Origin: Dryomyza anilis
Taxonomy: Eukaryota; Arthropoda; Insecta; Diptera; Dryomyzidae
Length of the DNA: 64,000 nt
NCBI GenBank assembly: GCA_951804985.1
Contig: OX638131.1
Coordinates: 40,924,044-40,988,043, forward strand
Direction of reading: 5' to 3'
Part shown: positions 46,441-58,736 of the stretch, in pieces
Numbering within the stretch: the first letter of the stretch is position 1
Layout of the letters: each line of letters begins with the position of its first letter
The notes under the pieces: generated by a model
The model's input: only the letters and a program-made list of their open reading frames with translations
What the model was told of the DNA's origin: nothing
The model's database searches: none
Made by a program: the position numbers and the translations under genes

Positions 46441-47303
46441 TTGCTGAACGTATTTTTCTGAAAGTTTGCATTACTTTGCTAAAAAGTCCATGGATAATCC
46501 TAAAATATAAATATACCAGATTGGACAAAGGGGAGTGGCACCTCCCATAGAACCCAAAAATTCGGTACGCTACATCTCATCCCTAATGTTATCGATTTCA
46601 ACTAAACTTTAAATTTGGATGTTACTTATCTTACTTAATTTGACCTTTCCAAACTCACCACACCAAAATTCACCAAATCAAAATTCACCACACCAAACCT
46701 AAAAATGAATCCTCTGCACGAGTTTTGTTATGATTTGGAATACATGTACAGACCCAAAAGATGGTCGCGGAATATTCGAAGTCAAAAATAAATCAGATTG
46801 GACAACGAGGAGTGGCACCTCCCATAGAACACAAAATTTCAGTTCGCTATATCTCAACCATAATGTTACCCCAGACAAATTTTTTGGCAGTTCAGAAACA
46901 TTTCCTCGACATATTTCAAACAGTTAAAGGCGGAGTTTGTACCAAAAGCTGTCTGTTTCCACAAAAATTTACAATCTGCTATACACTTCCCAAAATATGC
47001 TATATATCTGTGCGTATGCCGGAAATATGCCCGAAATATTCCAGAAAAATGCCAAACATTTTTTCGCGGGGATCGATTTAAACTAAACTTTAAATTGGGA
47101 AAACTCAGCACATCAAACTCACCACGCCAAAACTCACCATATCAAAATTCACCAAACTAAACTAAATTTCAAACCTCTGCACCAAATTCTTTAAAATTTG
47201 GAATATATATCGTAGAAACCAATGAAAAGTTAACAAACTTATTCAAATTTACCAAAATAAATTTAGAAAAATTTAGCACGAATCATGCCCGGATCCAGCT
47301 AGT
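46440..47303 (+). repeat. Array of diverged units, possible Helitron remnant
   Basis: The phrase AGTGGCACCTCCCATAGAAC recurs near 46527, 46812 and (variant) 47352, about 285 bp apart at first, with blocks of CCAAAATTCACCACACCAAA after it. The segment ATGCCCGGATCCAGCTAGT near 47286-47304 resembles a Helitron 3' end (CTAG followed by T), but no strong terminal hairpin was found. Confidence 0.35.
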
Positions 47304-47588
47304 ATTGTATAAAATTCTGTCAATCAGCATTTAAATGTGAGTTTTTAAAAGGGGACGTGGTACCTCCCATAGAACCAAAAATGGTTGAATTTGTTAATAT
47401 TGTCCGTCGCTGCAACTTCCAAAATTCAAAAATAGTCAAAATTGTGATTACTGTTTTAAAAAGCTTAATATGTGCACTAAAAAACAATATAATCAGTTTT
47501 GGCGAAGCGTTCCCGGAACATTTTTGTTTTTATCTTTGTAAAAGAAAAATGACAAAGAAAAGAAATTAGAAAATGTGAATTTACTCTA

Positions 47589-47807
47589 CACCCAGGAAAA
47601 AATACCCTTAAATCCCATTAAAATTAGTCAATAGCACAATTATTGATTTAATAGTATACAAAAAATAAATCTTTCATATAAACTCAATGGCAATGTCAAG
47701 GTATTTTCTAGTATTTAATGATATTTTCCGATCAAAATAATAATTTATCCTATTGACTATTTTTAATAGTAAAAAACTATTATTTATATAGTATTTTTTT
47801 CTGGGTG
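47589..47807 (+). mobile_element. CACCCAG-type MITE, complete copy
   Basis: A 219-bp element with inverted ends CACCCAGGAAAAAATAC and GTATTTTTTTCTGGGTG, directly flanked by TA on both sides. TA duplications point to Tc1/mariner-type mobilisation. Other copies are at 30415-30615 and 36049-36261. Confidence 0.85.
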
Positions 47808-47819
47808 TAGGAATCTCTA

Positions 47820-49890
47820 GGTATACAAAATTTCCAAAACTATAAAATTATTTTTTTTTAGTTATATATCAGATGTTGACGATTGCATTACAAAATAATA
47901 TATCGTTCACACATATCAATAACATCCAAGGACGTTTTAATTTAAATATTAAATATGATATGTTTTCAATCAATAATATTAAGTTTAAATGCTTTTGAAA
48001 ATTAACATTGATCAATTAGTTACTTATCAGCTCCGCAACCAATGTTGAATTAATAATATTGAAAGATTTCTTTGTAACTTTATACACTCAAAATAAAAAT
48101 GCATAAAATACAAGAAAAATATAGTGTATTTGACGAAAATATTCGTGAAAATTATCCACGAAAACATTCGTACATACACTTAAAAGGAAAAGTCTGTAAC
48201 AGTAGCAAAAAAAAAAATGTTTCCAATATAGCAAAAATGTTTGCTGAAAAGAGAAAAGCGCCGGATTTTGATGAAACAGCAAATGACATATATAATATTG
48301 ACTGTTATATATAATTTTGACTTCATTCTCTACATATTTTTTGTTTATTATTAGCTACTAAATAAAAAAAATAATCAAAAATTGTCAAAAAAATAAAATT
48401 TTTCGAGTTTAAAGTTTTAAAAAGTATTAAAATATTCGCATTTATTAGTATATTACAATTAGTCTTGAAAATTAAATGAAAATAGTAAAATAAAACGTAA
48501 TAGGAAAAAATTGAATATGCAGTCAAAATCAGCACCATCGAATTATATCGAATTATATAGAATGAATGTGCATGGGATATATCGTCGTTGTAGAACTAAA
48601 AGTCACCAACTACATATTCAAAATGCCAATTGTTCATTTACAAAAATCTTTATATATCTTTCAATTTTTGATCGATGAGCTTGTACTCCAGTGAATTAAG
48701 ACACACTTTTTGTATTGTTATATAGTATACCATTTATTGAATTTTATTTACAAGAGATATTTAAAGTTTTTAAGTGAGCGGATCAAGCCTATTTTAACAA
48801 CTATCAGTATTATTTTATGTTCTTCTCTGGTGTTAGATTGTTCTTTTTATAATAACTTTTTTTACAACACTGTCGCCGATTCCACAAAAACGTTCCTGAC
48901 ACTTAAAAAGTATTAGAATATTAGCATTCATTAGTATATTACAATTAGTCTTGAGAATTAAAAGAAAATAGTAAAAGAAAACGTAATAGGAAAAAAAAAA
49001 TTAATATGCAGTCAAAATCAGCACCATCAAATTATATAGAATTAATGTATGGCACCATCGAATTATATAGAATGAATGTATGGGATGTCAATGGGATATA
49101 ATATTTATGTGAATTTTAGTAATACTTTTCAAATTTTATAACCAGGTATATTTTGAATACTTTACAGGTTATTAGTTCCTAAAGAATAATATATGTAAGT
49201 GCATTATATGGTAGGTGTTCGTTGACCGATTTGGCTAATTTACAAACTCAGAACTACTTTTTGGCTAAAACATATTCAAAATATATTTTACCGCATTCTG
49301 GCCAGTATTTTTCGAACATTCGTGTATACGGACAAAACAATAGGCATGGCTAAATCGACTCAGAAGGTGTTGGTGATCTAGAATATATATTTTTGCATAT
49401 TGGACATGTTCCCTCTGTGTATTACAAAAAAAAGACCAAAGAGAGGTTGGCGTGAGGTTGGAAGTACAAAAAAATTAGATGTAATAACCAACTTGATTAG
49501 GTTAAAATGAAATGCCTACAAATGGGTTGGCGAAACTGGCATATTCGGTTGGCGCTCAAAATATTAGCCTGTACACACTCTAATTGTTCTAAAACTGTTC
49601 GAAATTGGTTGTAGTACAAATATCAACTATTTTACCCACTTATTTTGTAAAACGAAAAGTGATTCTCACTTTTTTTACGAATCACTTCGTTTTTCCGTTT
49701 TTTTCGTTTTTTGACGACTCACTTTTCGTTTCGTTTTACAAAATTAAGGGGTTAGTTTTGACTTTACGAATCGACTAAACGGTTGAGATAACCGAATATG
49801 TTGGTGCAGCAAAGAGTTCTCTATTCTGTGTGTATTTTTTCATTTTTAGGATATATAAAATAAAAAAAAATAGTTTTTTAAAAGAGTATC
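47820..49890. other. AT-rich intergenic DNA with repeat fragments
   Basis: Contains two half-copies of the GTAGTG family (48420-48560 and 48900-49110, CGTAATAGGAAAAAA and CAGTCAAAATCAGCACCATC), a solo GGATATATCGTCGTTG end at 48575, and a fragment of repeat R at 49318-49440. No gene supported. Confidence 0.5.
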
Positions 49891-49893
49891 CCT

Positions 49894-50303
49894 CCCTAGT
49901 AGAAATTTTCCGATGCGCCATCTGGAAATGATCGGGTTTTCGTTGGGTAAGCCCTATTAGAGAAAATATGATCATTGTCTTTGCATGCCCTTATCATGCT
50001 TACCATAGCAGGGTTTACATTATCTAAACAGTCAATGTCCCGATCATAGCTACATTATTTGTACCTCATAACGAAATTAGCATCAGGCAACGATCGAGAA
50101 CCCCTATTATGCTCGGGCTCAGACAATTGCAATTGTCGGGTAAATATTAAAATGGGGAATTGCCCGATCAGTACATGATCATGGCCTGAGGCCAATACAT
50201 GATCATGACACTGCGTTACAAGGAAATTATGGTCCTCGTCATATCCCGATCATCTCAAATAATGACATGATCACTTCATGACCATGGCCCTACCAACTAG
50301 GGT
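49894..50303. mobile_element. CCCTAGT-ended element rich in GATCATG motifs
   Basis: Short inverted ends CCCTAGT / ACTAGGG bound about 410 bp that are less AT-rich than the surroundings and contain many GATCATG / CATGATCA / CCCGATCA motifs. A related fragment is at 22036-22125. No coding capacity. Confidence 0.45.
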
Positions 50304-50339
50304 ATATACCAAAAAAATATATATATATTTCTAATTACA

Positions 50340-51159
50340 ATCATACCAATCATACTGCAGAGTGGCAACGCCATCGACTGCACACATGCAAACGAAGCAA
50401 CCCAAACAAACAGCTGACCATGCGCCAAAGCTCACACGTATAACAGTTGGTGTTGGTGCTCTCCCAAAAAGCTGTACGAAAGCACCGCCTTGAATTTGGC
50501 ATGCAACAACAACAACCACAGTGCGGCACACCGAAGAGTGGCAGAAAGCAGCGCGAGAGCAGCGCAATGTGTGGAAGAACAAGCATACACAAAGTTCTGT
50601 CCGTGAACGAGATACTTTTCGAAATCAATTTGAATTTGTATCTCGACGAAACGTGTTGTACGGCGCGGTGCGTCGTTGTTGTGCGTGGCGACCGATTGTA
50701 ATACAAAAAAAAAATAAGAAAAAACTCATAAAACTGAAATTAAAATACACAGATATTAAACAGAAAATTAAAATAGTACCACGAAAACAAAAGTGCATAA
50801 GTGACGAAAGCTATAATTCAACTACAACCAAACAAATATAATAAAAATTAAAATAACAAAATATAAAAAAGAAGAGAAGTGAAGTGAAAAAGTATCTCAT
50901 AGATTGCATAGTATTGTGTGCGGCAAAGTCGAAGTGATTGAGTAAAGCAAAAAACGTAGAAAATTCGAAGTAAAGTGAACAAAAAAAAAATAACAAGTGC
51001 AAAAATTTCATAGAGCAGCAGCAAAACAAAATATACAAAGAATTTTTGTGAAATAAATAACAAATACAGCAACAAAAACACACAGTGAGCAGAGACGACT
51101 TTCGTAATCCATTCAACAAAACCACAAACAAACCAAAAAAAAAAAATCTGTATCTCAAA
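50340..51159 (+). other. Candidate untranslated first exon and promoter of a gene beyond the right end
   Basis: A repeat-free block begins GC-rich (CGCCATCGACTGCACACATG) and from about 50,600 becomes a purine-rich A/G/C sequence (AGAAGAGAAGTGAAGTGAAA) typical of fly 5' UTRs, with many short upstream ATGs. It ends at CTCAAA followed by GTAAGC, a good splice donor at 51160. No coding frame of note. If correct, the gene runs rightwards and its first intron exceeds 3.8 kb. The transcription start is not identified. Confidence 0.4.
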
Positions 51160-51965
51160 GTAAGCATTCTGAATTATTATTATTATTAGTATTAAAATAA
51201 TTAGAAACAGCAGATTCATAATCGCACTCATCGTCGTCATAATTATAAAATGTATAAAATACACACGCTCGCTCTCGTAGTAGGTATACAGAGAGATACA
51301 AGATACACGGTACAAGATACAACAGCTGAGCCAAAGTCGTAGCTGCCGCTAGCGACGTCGACAAAGACTGCGGCCAGCGCACTTTAGTGTAGATTGTAAA
51401 TTATTTTATATTACATATACGCTGTAGCAGATGTGACTGCGAACAAACTAAACTGGAATCTACGCGCTACTTACCCGCCCGTATATCTCGCAGATACGCG
51501 TTGCCTCACGAGCACTAAGCACCGAGTATCTCTGGAAGTCATTAGGCTTGTTTTTGTGGTGCTACTCTTTATCTAATTCCCACAACAAATACAAAAAATG
51601 AACAAGTGTATTTAAGCAATTTTTAATTTGAGCAACAGCAGATACGGTTGTATCTGCTAGGTGTATCCATCCATCTATCCATTCATGTATCTACGAGTGA
51701 TTGCAGTAATCTTTTTGTTGTTTTTTTCTTGGTTTTTTTGTTTGTTTGTTTGCATTGCAAGTGACTTTTGCATGTCGATCTTAAAGTTCTATAGGCTCTT
51801 GTTTAGACAAAGTTTTTGATTTATTAATTTATAAAACATGCCGTACTACTATGCACGTTTTTTTGTATTTAAAGTAAAACTCAAGGATTCACTTTATATT
51901 ATTTAATTTGATTTAGTGCTATTTCTAAAAAAACACCAAATTCTTGCTGTATCTTAGAGATACTA
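51160..51965. other. GC-richer intron-like DNA after the candidate first exon
   Basis: 51300-51560 remains GC-richer (GCCGCTAGCGACGTCGACAA, CCCGCCCGTATATCTCGCAG) and repeat-free, so it may be regulatory. No coding exon identified. Confidence 0.3.
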
Positions 51966-51969
51966 ACTA

Positions 51970-53261
51970 CACTACCCAAGAAAACGATAAAAAAATGTCC
52001 ATGGAGATCTCATATCTCAACATCATATAATTCGTGGGTACTGATATTGACTGCAAACTCAGATTTTTCCTATTACGTATCGTTTTTAATAAAATTGGCT
52101 ATCGAAAATTTAGACCCTATTAGTCACGTTTTAGATAAAAAAATGTACTACTGTTGAAAAACCGTTTTTCAAAAAACTTTAATCGCGTTTTTTCTTCTAA
52201 TTATTAAGACTAATTATAAAATATCTTTAAATATTAATAACACATTATGTTTTTAAGTTATTTGAATCTAAACACGAAAAACGTTTGGTTATTTTGAACT
52301 ATTTTTGTATGATTTTTTTGCATTTCGGTTCTAAAGATAAATAGGAAAAATAATTATGTTTATGTAGAGCATAGTCCAAACTAACGATCAAAATTACTAA
52401 CATTTTTCCATCGGTTCTAATTTTTAAAATATGCCTTACCTATTTAAGATATTTGAATCTAAACACGAAAAATGTTTTTTTTTTACTATTTTTGTATGAT
52501 TTTTTCGCATTTCGGTTCTAAAGATAAATAAGAAAAATAATTATGTTTATGTAGAGCGTGGCCCAAACTAATGATCAAAATTACTAACATTTTTCCATCG
52601 GTTCTAATATTTAAAATATGCCCTATTAACAAAAAAAGTTTAAAATGTATATTTTACATAATAATTACTGAAAATTTACAGTTTTTATCAGAATTTTCCT
52701 CAAAAAGATGGCTATATCGTTGTGCCGACTATTAGCATTCATTATTATATTAAAAGTATATTAAATATATTTTATTCTAAAGGTTTTTCAATAAGAGCGC
52801 TACAAAAGTTTTTTCAAGAGTTTTTCAACAGGGACGCTACAAAAGTAGAGCGACAGGGACAGCAAATGACGCCATATTTCTTGCCAGTCTTTTGACATTT
52901 CTCTTCAATAAGGTTTGCCATTTCATGAGTCGAAATTATTAAAATTTACTACCGAAATTCGAATTCGTATATCTTTCCATCATGAAATGGCAAACCTTAC
53001 TGAAGAGAAATGTCAAAAGAACGGCAAGAAATATGGCGTCATTTGATGTCCCTGTCGCTCTACTTTTGTCGCATCCCTGTTGAAAAACCCTATATATTTG
53101 AATCTAAAAAGTGTCTGACAAGGATCTAAAATTTGGATAGCAATTTTCTTAAAAACTATACGTAATAGAAAAAAAAACTGAGTATGCATTCAAATTAAGC
53201 ACCTACGAATTATATAGAATTGATGTAAGAGATGTCCATGGAAAAATTGTGTAGAGTAGTG
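51970..53261. mobile_element. GTAGTG-ended TIR element with a nested MITE
   Basis: The left end (CACTACCC ... TGTCCATGGAGATCTCATAT ... TTTTTCCTATTACGTATCG) is inverted at the right (ACTATACGTAATAGAAAAAA ... GATGTCCATGGAAAAATTGT ... GAGTAGTG), about 120 bp each. Inside, a 180-bp direct repeat (GCATTTCGGTTCTAAAGATA ...) occurs at about 52265 and 52450. A second element is nested at 52780-53091. No transposase. Confidence 0.65.
52780..53091. mobile_element. AAGGGTTTTT-type hairpin MITE, full copy
   Basis: Arms of about 113 bp are inverted around a short loop: TTTTTCAACAGGGACGCTAC and GCCATATTTCTTGCC at the left against GGCAAGAAATATGGCGTCAT and CATCCCTGTTGAAAAACCCT at the right. The left terminus is duplicated (52780 and 52812). 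Same family as 35141-35348. The RNA would form a long hairpin. Confidence 0.8.
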
Positions 53262-53794
53262 TTATTGCTTTACCACACGTGTATCGCCCGCAAATGTACA
53301 TTGTTCGCATTTTGTGTTTCTCATTAGAAACACATTAAAATGCAAACCACCTATAATCTTATATTCTGCATAGAACACATTTTTCGAAATAAAATTGATT
53401 TTTAAATAATCTATAGCTGTTATTGAAATATCAATAAATAAAATAAACTTTTTTCAAATTTCAGCTGTATCATTAAATTGTTTGTTAGACTTTGAACCAC
53501 ATGGGCTAAGACGTATACTTTTGTACTTATTTTTTTAAATCTATATTTTAAAATTCAATAGATAAGCTGTTAACATTGCTGAGGTTAACAAAAATACACC
53601 GTAACAAATCTTGTAATAAACAACGTTAAAATAGTAATGTTTATGTTTCCATAATAATTGTGACCAACATTCTGGGGGTGCAGGAATCAAATGTAGTTTG
53701 TTGCAAAACTTATTGCATGGCCCATCTAATGATGTAAATCACTAGTTACCCAGAGATTTCAATTATACGAATTTTCACTCTAATGTTTTGTACT
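53262..53794. other. AT-rich DNA, no supported feature
   Basis: No exon, repeat boundary or RNA gene recognised. Confidence 0.5.
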
Positions 53795-53795
53795 A

Positions 53796-54111
53796 CACAG
53801 AAAAAATAATCGACGTAAATATAGCAACTGATATTAATTGCATTCATTAATCAATCACCCAATGAAATTCACAAATTTAATTTTAACATTTGCTATTCTT
53901 CGTTAAATCAGCAATTCCGTTTGCTAATATGAATATTTGTACATCAATGCAGCAAATTAATTAGTCGGCGCTGTCTAAAATATTTGTTGAATTGCTTATA
54001 TAACGAAAAGTAGCAAATGTTTTCATTAAATTAGTGAATTTGATTGTTGGATTGATTAAGGAATGCAATTAATATCGGTTGCTACATTTACGTCGATTAT
54101 TTTTTTCTGTA
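53796..54111. mobile_element. ACAGAAAAAATAATCGACG hairpin MITE
   Basis: About 315 bp consisting almost entirely of two inverted arms of about 130 bp (ACAGAAAAAATAATCGACGT at the left, its inverse ACGTCGATTATTTTTTTCTG at the right), flanked by TA. Imperfect pairing indicates some age. Confidence 0.8.
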
Positions 54112-54184
54112 TAAGGTATTATAATTGTGTTCTACATTAACTGTATTTATTTTTGTTTTTAATACTTAAAAAATGACGAAAAAT

Positions 54185-54335
54185 ATTCTGAAATTACTAT
54201 AACGATTTACTTAAAAACGTAATGTAATAGGAAAAATCTGAGTATGCAGTCGAAATCAACACCCGAAAATTATTTATAATTTATGTATAGCATATCCATA
54301 AAAACTTATTTCTCGTTTTGATGAGTAGTGTATAT
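54185..54335 (+). repeat. Half-copy of the GTAGTG-ended element
   Basis: AAAACGTAATGTAATAGGAA, GAGTATGCAGTCGAAATCAA and the terminus GATGAGTAGTG match the right end of 51970-53261. The other half is absent. Confidence 0.6.
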
Positions 54336-54339
54336 AATT

Positions 54340-54990
54340 ACTAAACGAATATATTAGACTATTTTAAGTAGATATCGTACATGAGGTCATTACGCTTTAA
54401 AGTAACACAAAATTCATATGCGGTATGCGTAAATTTACCTAAAACTTATTTAACAATAGAAAAAATGAACTATACAAAAAAAATGATATGATAGTCATTA
54501 AAACAAGTATTAATATTTTGTCACCTTGTCGGTTGAACTCGTGAGCAACATACTACAAATCGAACGTAGTTAACTATTTATTATTAATAAATGAACAATG
54601 TGTGTAATTTGAAAAAATGATTAAAGTACGCACGATATGGCAATCAATTATTAAAAATCGTCTAAACTTTGAACAATTTAACGTCAGGTGCTGGAAATTA
54701 AAATATTTATACCCGTATTTATAAGATTTCTTTAAACAACCTCTGAGAGGTTATTAAGTTGCGCATTGTTTAAGGAAGGATTTACGCAGTCTCGCTTGAA
54801 TGGTTATTTATAAAAAAAGTTATGAGTATTTTAATTAGACATGGTTTGTGTCCAAATAAGTGCAATAAATGTAACAATTTTCAATATTCTACTACATTTC
54901 GTTTCAAAAATATAAATGAACGCAGCTGTTTTTGAAAGATTGTTTTAAAAATTTAACAATTGTTTTTAACAAAGATGAAATTTGTTTCAT
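54340..54990. other. AT-rich DNA, no supported feature
   Basis: No gene, RNA or bounded repeat recognised. Confidence 0.5.
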
Positions 54991-54996
54991 TATAAC

Positions 54997-55125
54997 ATGA
55001 ACATGGACATAGAGCATCGACATGGAGTCCTGCAGCACCCACCTGCAGCACCCATTCCGGTAAACGCGTGTCCGTGCCGCCAAAGTCAGTACACGGATAG
55101 AAAAGATTTGTTTGAATATGCTTGA
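54997..55125. other. Candidate orphan coding exon, strand uncertain
   Basis: About 100 bp with much higher GC than the surroundings. On the + strand an ATG at 54997 opens MNMDIEHRHGVLQHPPAAPI and runs 42 codons; on the - strand the same bases read YPCTDFGGTDTRLPEWVLQ. Both look protein-like; neither is recognised. A + strand GTAAAC could act as a donor within it, and on the - strand CAG/GTGGGT could. A small internal duplication (CTGCAGCACCCA) is present. Confidence 0.3.
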
Positions 55126-55129
55126 ATGT

Positions 55130-57640
55130 AATTATAACGTAATTCGAAATCACCATATAAATATTGGAAGTAATATCTAATTACATTATAATTGAAATGT
55201 ATTATTATTTTGTTCAGATTGAAATATTATTATACGATATTTAAACATAAATTGCTTTAATAGCGGATTTACATGAATTTACTATATTAATGTTTCTGTA
55301 GAAATATATATTTTTCATCAGATATCAATATATGTATGCTTGATATATCCGCTATTTAACACACCCAACGTCAATAAAAGGTTCTTTGAATTATATGTAT
55401 TTGGTTATTCGTGATTGTTACTGGGTGACAACGAATTTAAAAATAATAGCATTATTTTGATTATATGTATGTTTGGCATTACGATATCGCAATTAAATAA
55501 CAATGCTGCCTATTTTTAGCACTCAGTAACACTCACATTAATACTTTTCATATAGTTCAAAAGTTCTTTTTGGCGGAAGAATTTGTTTAAGTACCGCCAA
55601 TTACTGTTAATACCAGATAGTGGCTGCTTGTGAAATATCCAATTTATGCGTAATTCACTGAACTCAAAATAGGAATAATAGATGGAAATAAAATTATTAA
55701 GTATAAATAAAATATATGTAATAAAAAAAATAAAAGTTTATGTTTATTATTATATCAGAAAAATAAAAAAAAATGTAATTTAAAAAAGGGAAAAAACTAA
55801 TATTGTATAAAGAAGATATAAGACTAAATTAAATTAAATGTAAACATAAATATGTTTCCATGTAAATAAAATGTTTTCCACATTAAAACATATATATGTT
55901 TGCAAGAACGCCGAAAATTATTTATTCTGAACATAAATATGTTTGAACGAAAACAAAAATATGTTTGGCTGTTATTATAATAATGTTTGAAAATGAAAAA
56001 ATACTTTTGTTTGCATAAAGCTCCAAAGATATATGTAATGCCTGCAAAATTATGTTTGGGAGAGCCCTTTTATTTGCAGCGTGTACGCGCCCATTAAAGA
56101 TTTGTTTTATAGTTTCTACCCCAATTTCAATTTAATTTTTTTTTGTTTAATTTAAGAGAATAAAACAGGGGCTGAATCGCGGCAGTCGTTATTGAGTAAG
56201 CAATCGTATCGAATAAAATTCCGTGATCGAACGAGTGGCTGGATCATGGCACTCGATACGTTACGAATCGAAATTTTGAGAAAACATAATAGATTTTTTC
56301 GTACTTTTTTAAAAATTGTAATGGACTTCTTGTCAAAAGTCATCAAAATTAATTCAAAATAAAAAAAAAAAATTTGTTTGTCATGTTCGCAGCGCAAAAG
56401 CCACTTTCTATTTAATTTACAGCAATACAAAATGATTAAACGGAAAGTCCGTCTATTTCGCCATCTATTTTCGCCATCTATTCCGGTTTTTCGGTAACCG
56501 CGAGAAGTTCTCTTTGGTAGCAGTCAACAACTTTTCCGCAGAGGACCTCCAACTAGTGTGTTTTTTTTATATAGTGCAAATAACAATATAGTGCAAAATT
56601 CAAATAACAAATTTACAAAAATATACCTTTCGCAATGATTTCGAATTCGCGATGCATTATATTTTTAAAAGGTTGTGCCCTAAGTATTTACGACATGTCC
56701 TTCTTTGGGCGCATATTGTACATTTAGTATACATATATGTAATAGACATTAAAAGACAATAATTAACTAAAAATGTTGTATTCAACACGGTTTCTTTTGA
56801 AAAAGTTTAAATTGAAAATGTTTTCGATGGCAGTGTATGTATCGAGTAGAACTACGTTAGAATTCATTCGAACGTTTACTCGTTATCGAATGCCAATATT
56901 TTTGATTTTTTGTTCGATAACGAGTGCCGTAATTTCAAACGCAAGAATTTCGAACGCTTTTACTCGATAACGACTGCCGTAATTTGGCCCCAGTATTAAA
57001 CATCATTTTTGAATTATTTATTACAGGGACTAAGCCCTTTAGAATAACGGTTCCGGTTCGGGTTCCAATATTTTAGAAATTGTGGTTCCGATTCCGGTTC
57101 CAACCAAAAAATGAAATTCTTCTTGTGTTTTGCAGATATTTCTCCGGTAATTAACTTGATAAAAACTTTGCATTTTTCCGATGAAAATATTGTTGTGGAT
57201 ATGGCTAATTGATAAGAAAATACGATTTATAAATTAGTTTTTAGATTTTTTTATATTTTTATGATATTTGAGCACTTAAATAATTTTAAACACAACTTAC
57301 GCAGTGTTTAAATTCTTATTTCGTTTATAAATAACGTTTTCATGTTTAAAAGCATTTTAAGTGTTGTTTAAAATTAAACAACATTTATAAATACGACTGT
57401 TAGATACACACACCGAATAAAAAATGCACCAAACTTATTTTTAGATAATATTGAATTCATAATGTATAAATCTAATATATTATATAAAAATCTTAAAAAA
57501 TTTAATGGCTTAATAAAAATGTCTGTGCTTGTCCAAATTAAGGAAAACCTCGACACAACAGAATATTTAGAGGGTTTTCGAATTTTTTACTAACCGTTAC
57601 AAATGTTTGTTATATATCACGTTATGATTTATTTTCATTT
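55130..57640. other. AT-rich DNA with few recognisable features
   Basis: Mostly AT-rich. 55850-56050 repeats ATATGTTTG-type words. 56880-56990 has three degenerate ACTCGATAACGAGTGCCGTA units. 57045-57105 carries the GGTTCCGATTCCGG motif shared with 20085-22020. No gene is supported. Confidence 0.4.
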
Positions 57641-57654
57641 TAGTGAACATTTTT

Positions 57655-58690
57655 CAAAATATTTTAAGCAGTCAAAGGCAGAGTTTGTATCAAAAGCTGT
57701 GTGTTTTCTGCCCGAAATCTGCCTTTAAAATTCCATAACATCACGAGACAACATTTTTGGTATTTTACAGGAATATTTCCGGCATATTTCCGGCAAACGC
57801 ACAGACAAATAGAATATTTTGGGAACCCCAGCCAAATTTCGAGGTAGTTTTGAAACATTTTTTCGATATATTTCAAACAGAAAAAGGCGGAGTTTGTATC
57901 AAAAGCTGTCTGATTTCTGTCCGTTCCACAAATATGACATACAAATTCCACAAAAATCTACCTCCTGCTATCTTCGGAAGTATATACAATTCCCAAGATA
58001 TTCCATTTAGCTGTGCGTTTGCCAGCAATATGCCCGAAATATCCCTGAAAAATTACAGAAATTTTGGTTCGGGAAGGTTGTAAAATTGTGTGGAAAACAG
58101 ACAGCTTTGCATACAAACTCCGCCTTTGTGAGTTTGAAATGTGTCGACAAAATGTTTCTAAGCTGCCTCGAATTTTGTCTGTGGATCTTCAGACAAAATT
58201 TCCGTCAATTTTTAATAATATTTTCGGCATATTTCTGGAAAACACACATATAAATGGAATATTTTAAAAAGTGTATATCAGGTTGTAAAATTTTATGGAA
58301 TTTTAATAGCAGATTCACGGCATATTTTGGTAACAGGTAGAAAATAGATATCTTGATACAAATTCCACCTTTGTATGTTTGAAATATATAGAAAAAAATG
58401 TTTCTAAACTGCCTCGACCCTGCCAAATATTTTGTCTGGGGATTTAATAGTCTTTCATACGCTTCCCACAAACTTCCATTTAGTATACGTGTGTTTGCCG
58501 GAAACATATCTGAAAAATATTTGAAAATTCCTAGAATATGACGGAAATCTGCTTTTAAAATTCAATAAAACTTAATAGTTTGTCACACGGTTCCCAAAAA
58601 CTACAATTTATCGGTATGTTTGACGGAAACATGCCAGAAATATTCCTGAAAAATGCAAGAAATTGTTTCTCCAGTTGCGCCATAATTTCA
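57655..58690. repeat. Array of the CCGGCAAACGCACAG / CAGACAGCTT repeat family, mixed orientation
   Basis: Blocks of TATTTCCGGCAAACGCACAG and of CAAAAGCTGTCTG recur several times, some inverted (AGACAGCTTTGCATACAAAC). This produces alternating open frames on both strands that are not genes. Related copies are at 30100-30350, 61185-61480 and 46840-47090. Confidence 0.6.
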
Positions 58691-58736
58691 AAAAACGTTT
58701 CTCAACGTTTAATATATTAATAAGTACGTTTAAATT

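Noticed and set aside
57664..58507. Cluster of 60-110-residue frames on both strands, including a Cys-rich one (VCHICGTDRNQ)
   Set aside because: All come from the alternating repeat family in this interval. Similar frames recur in its other copies with frameshifts.
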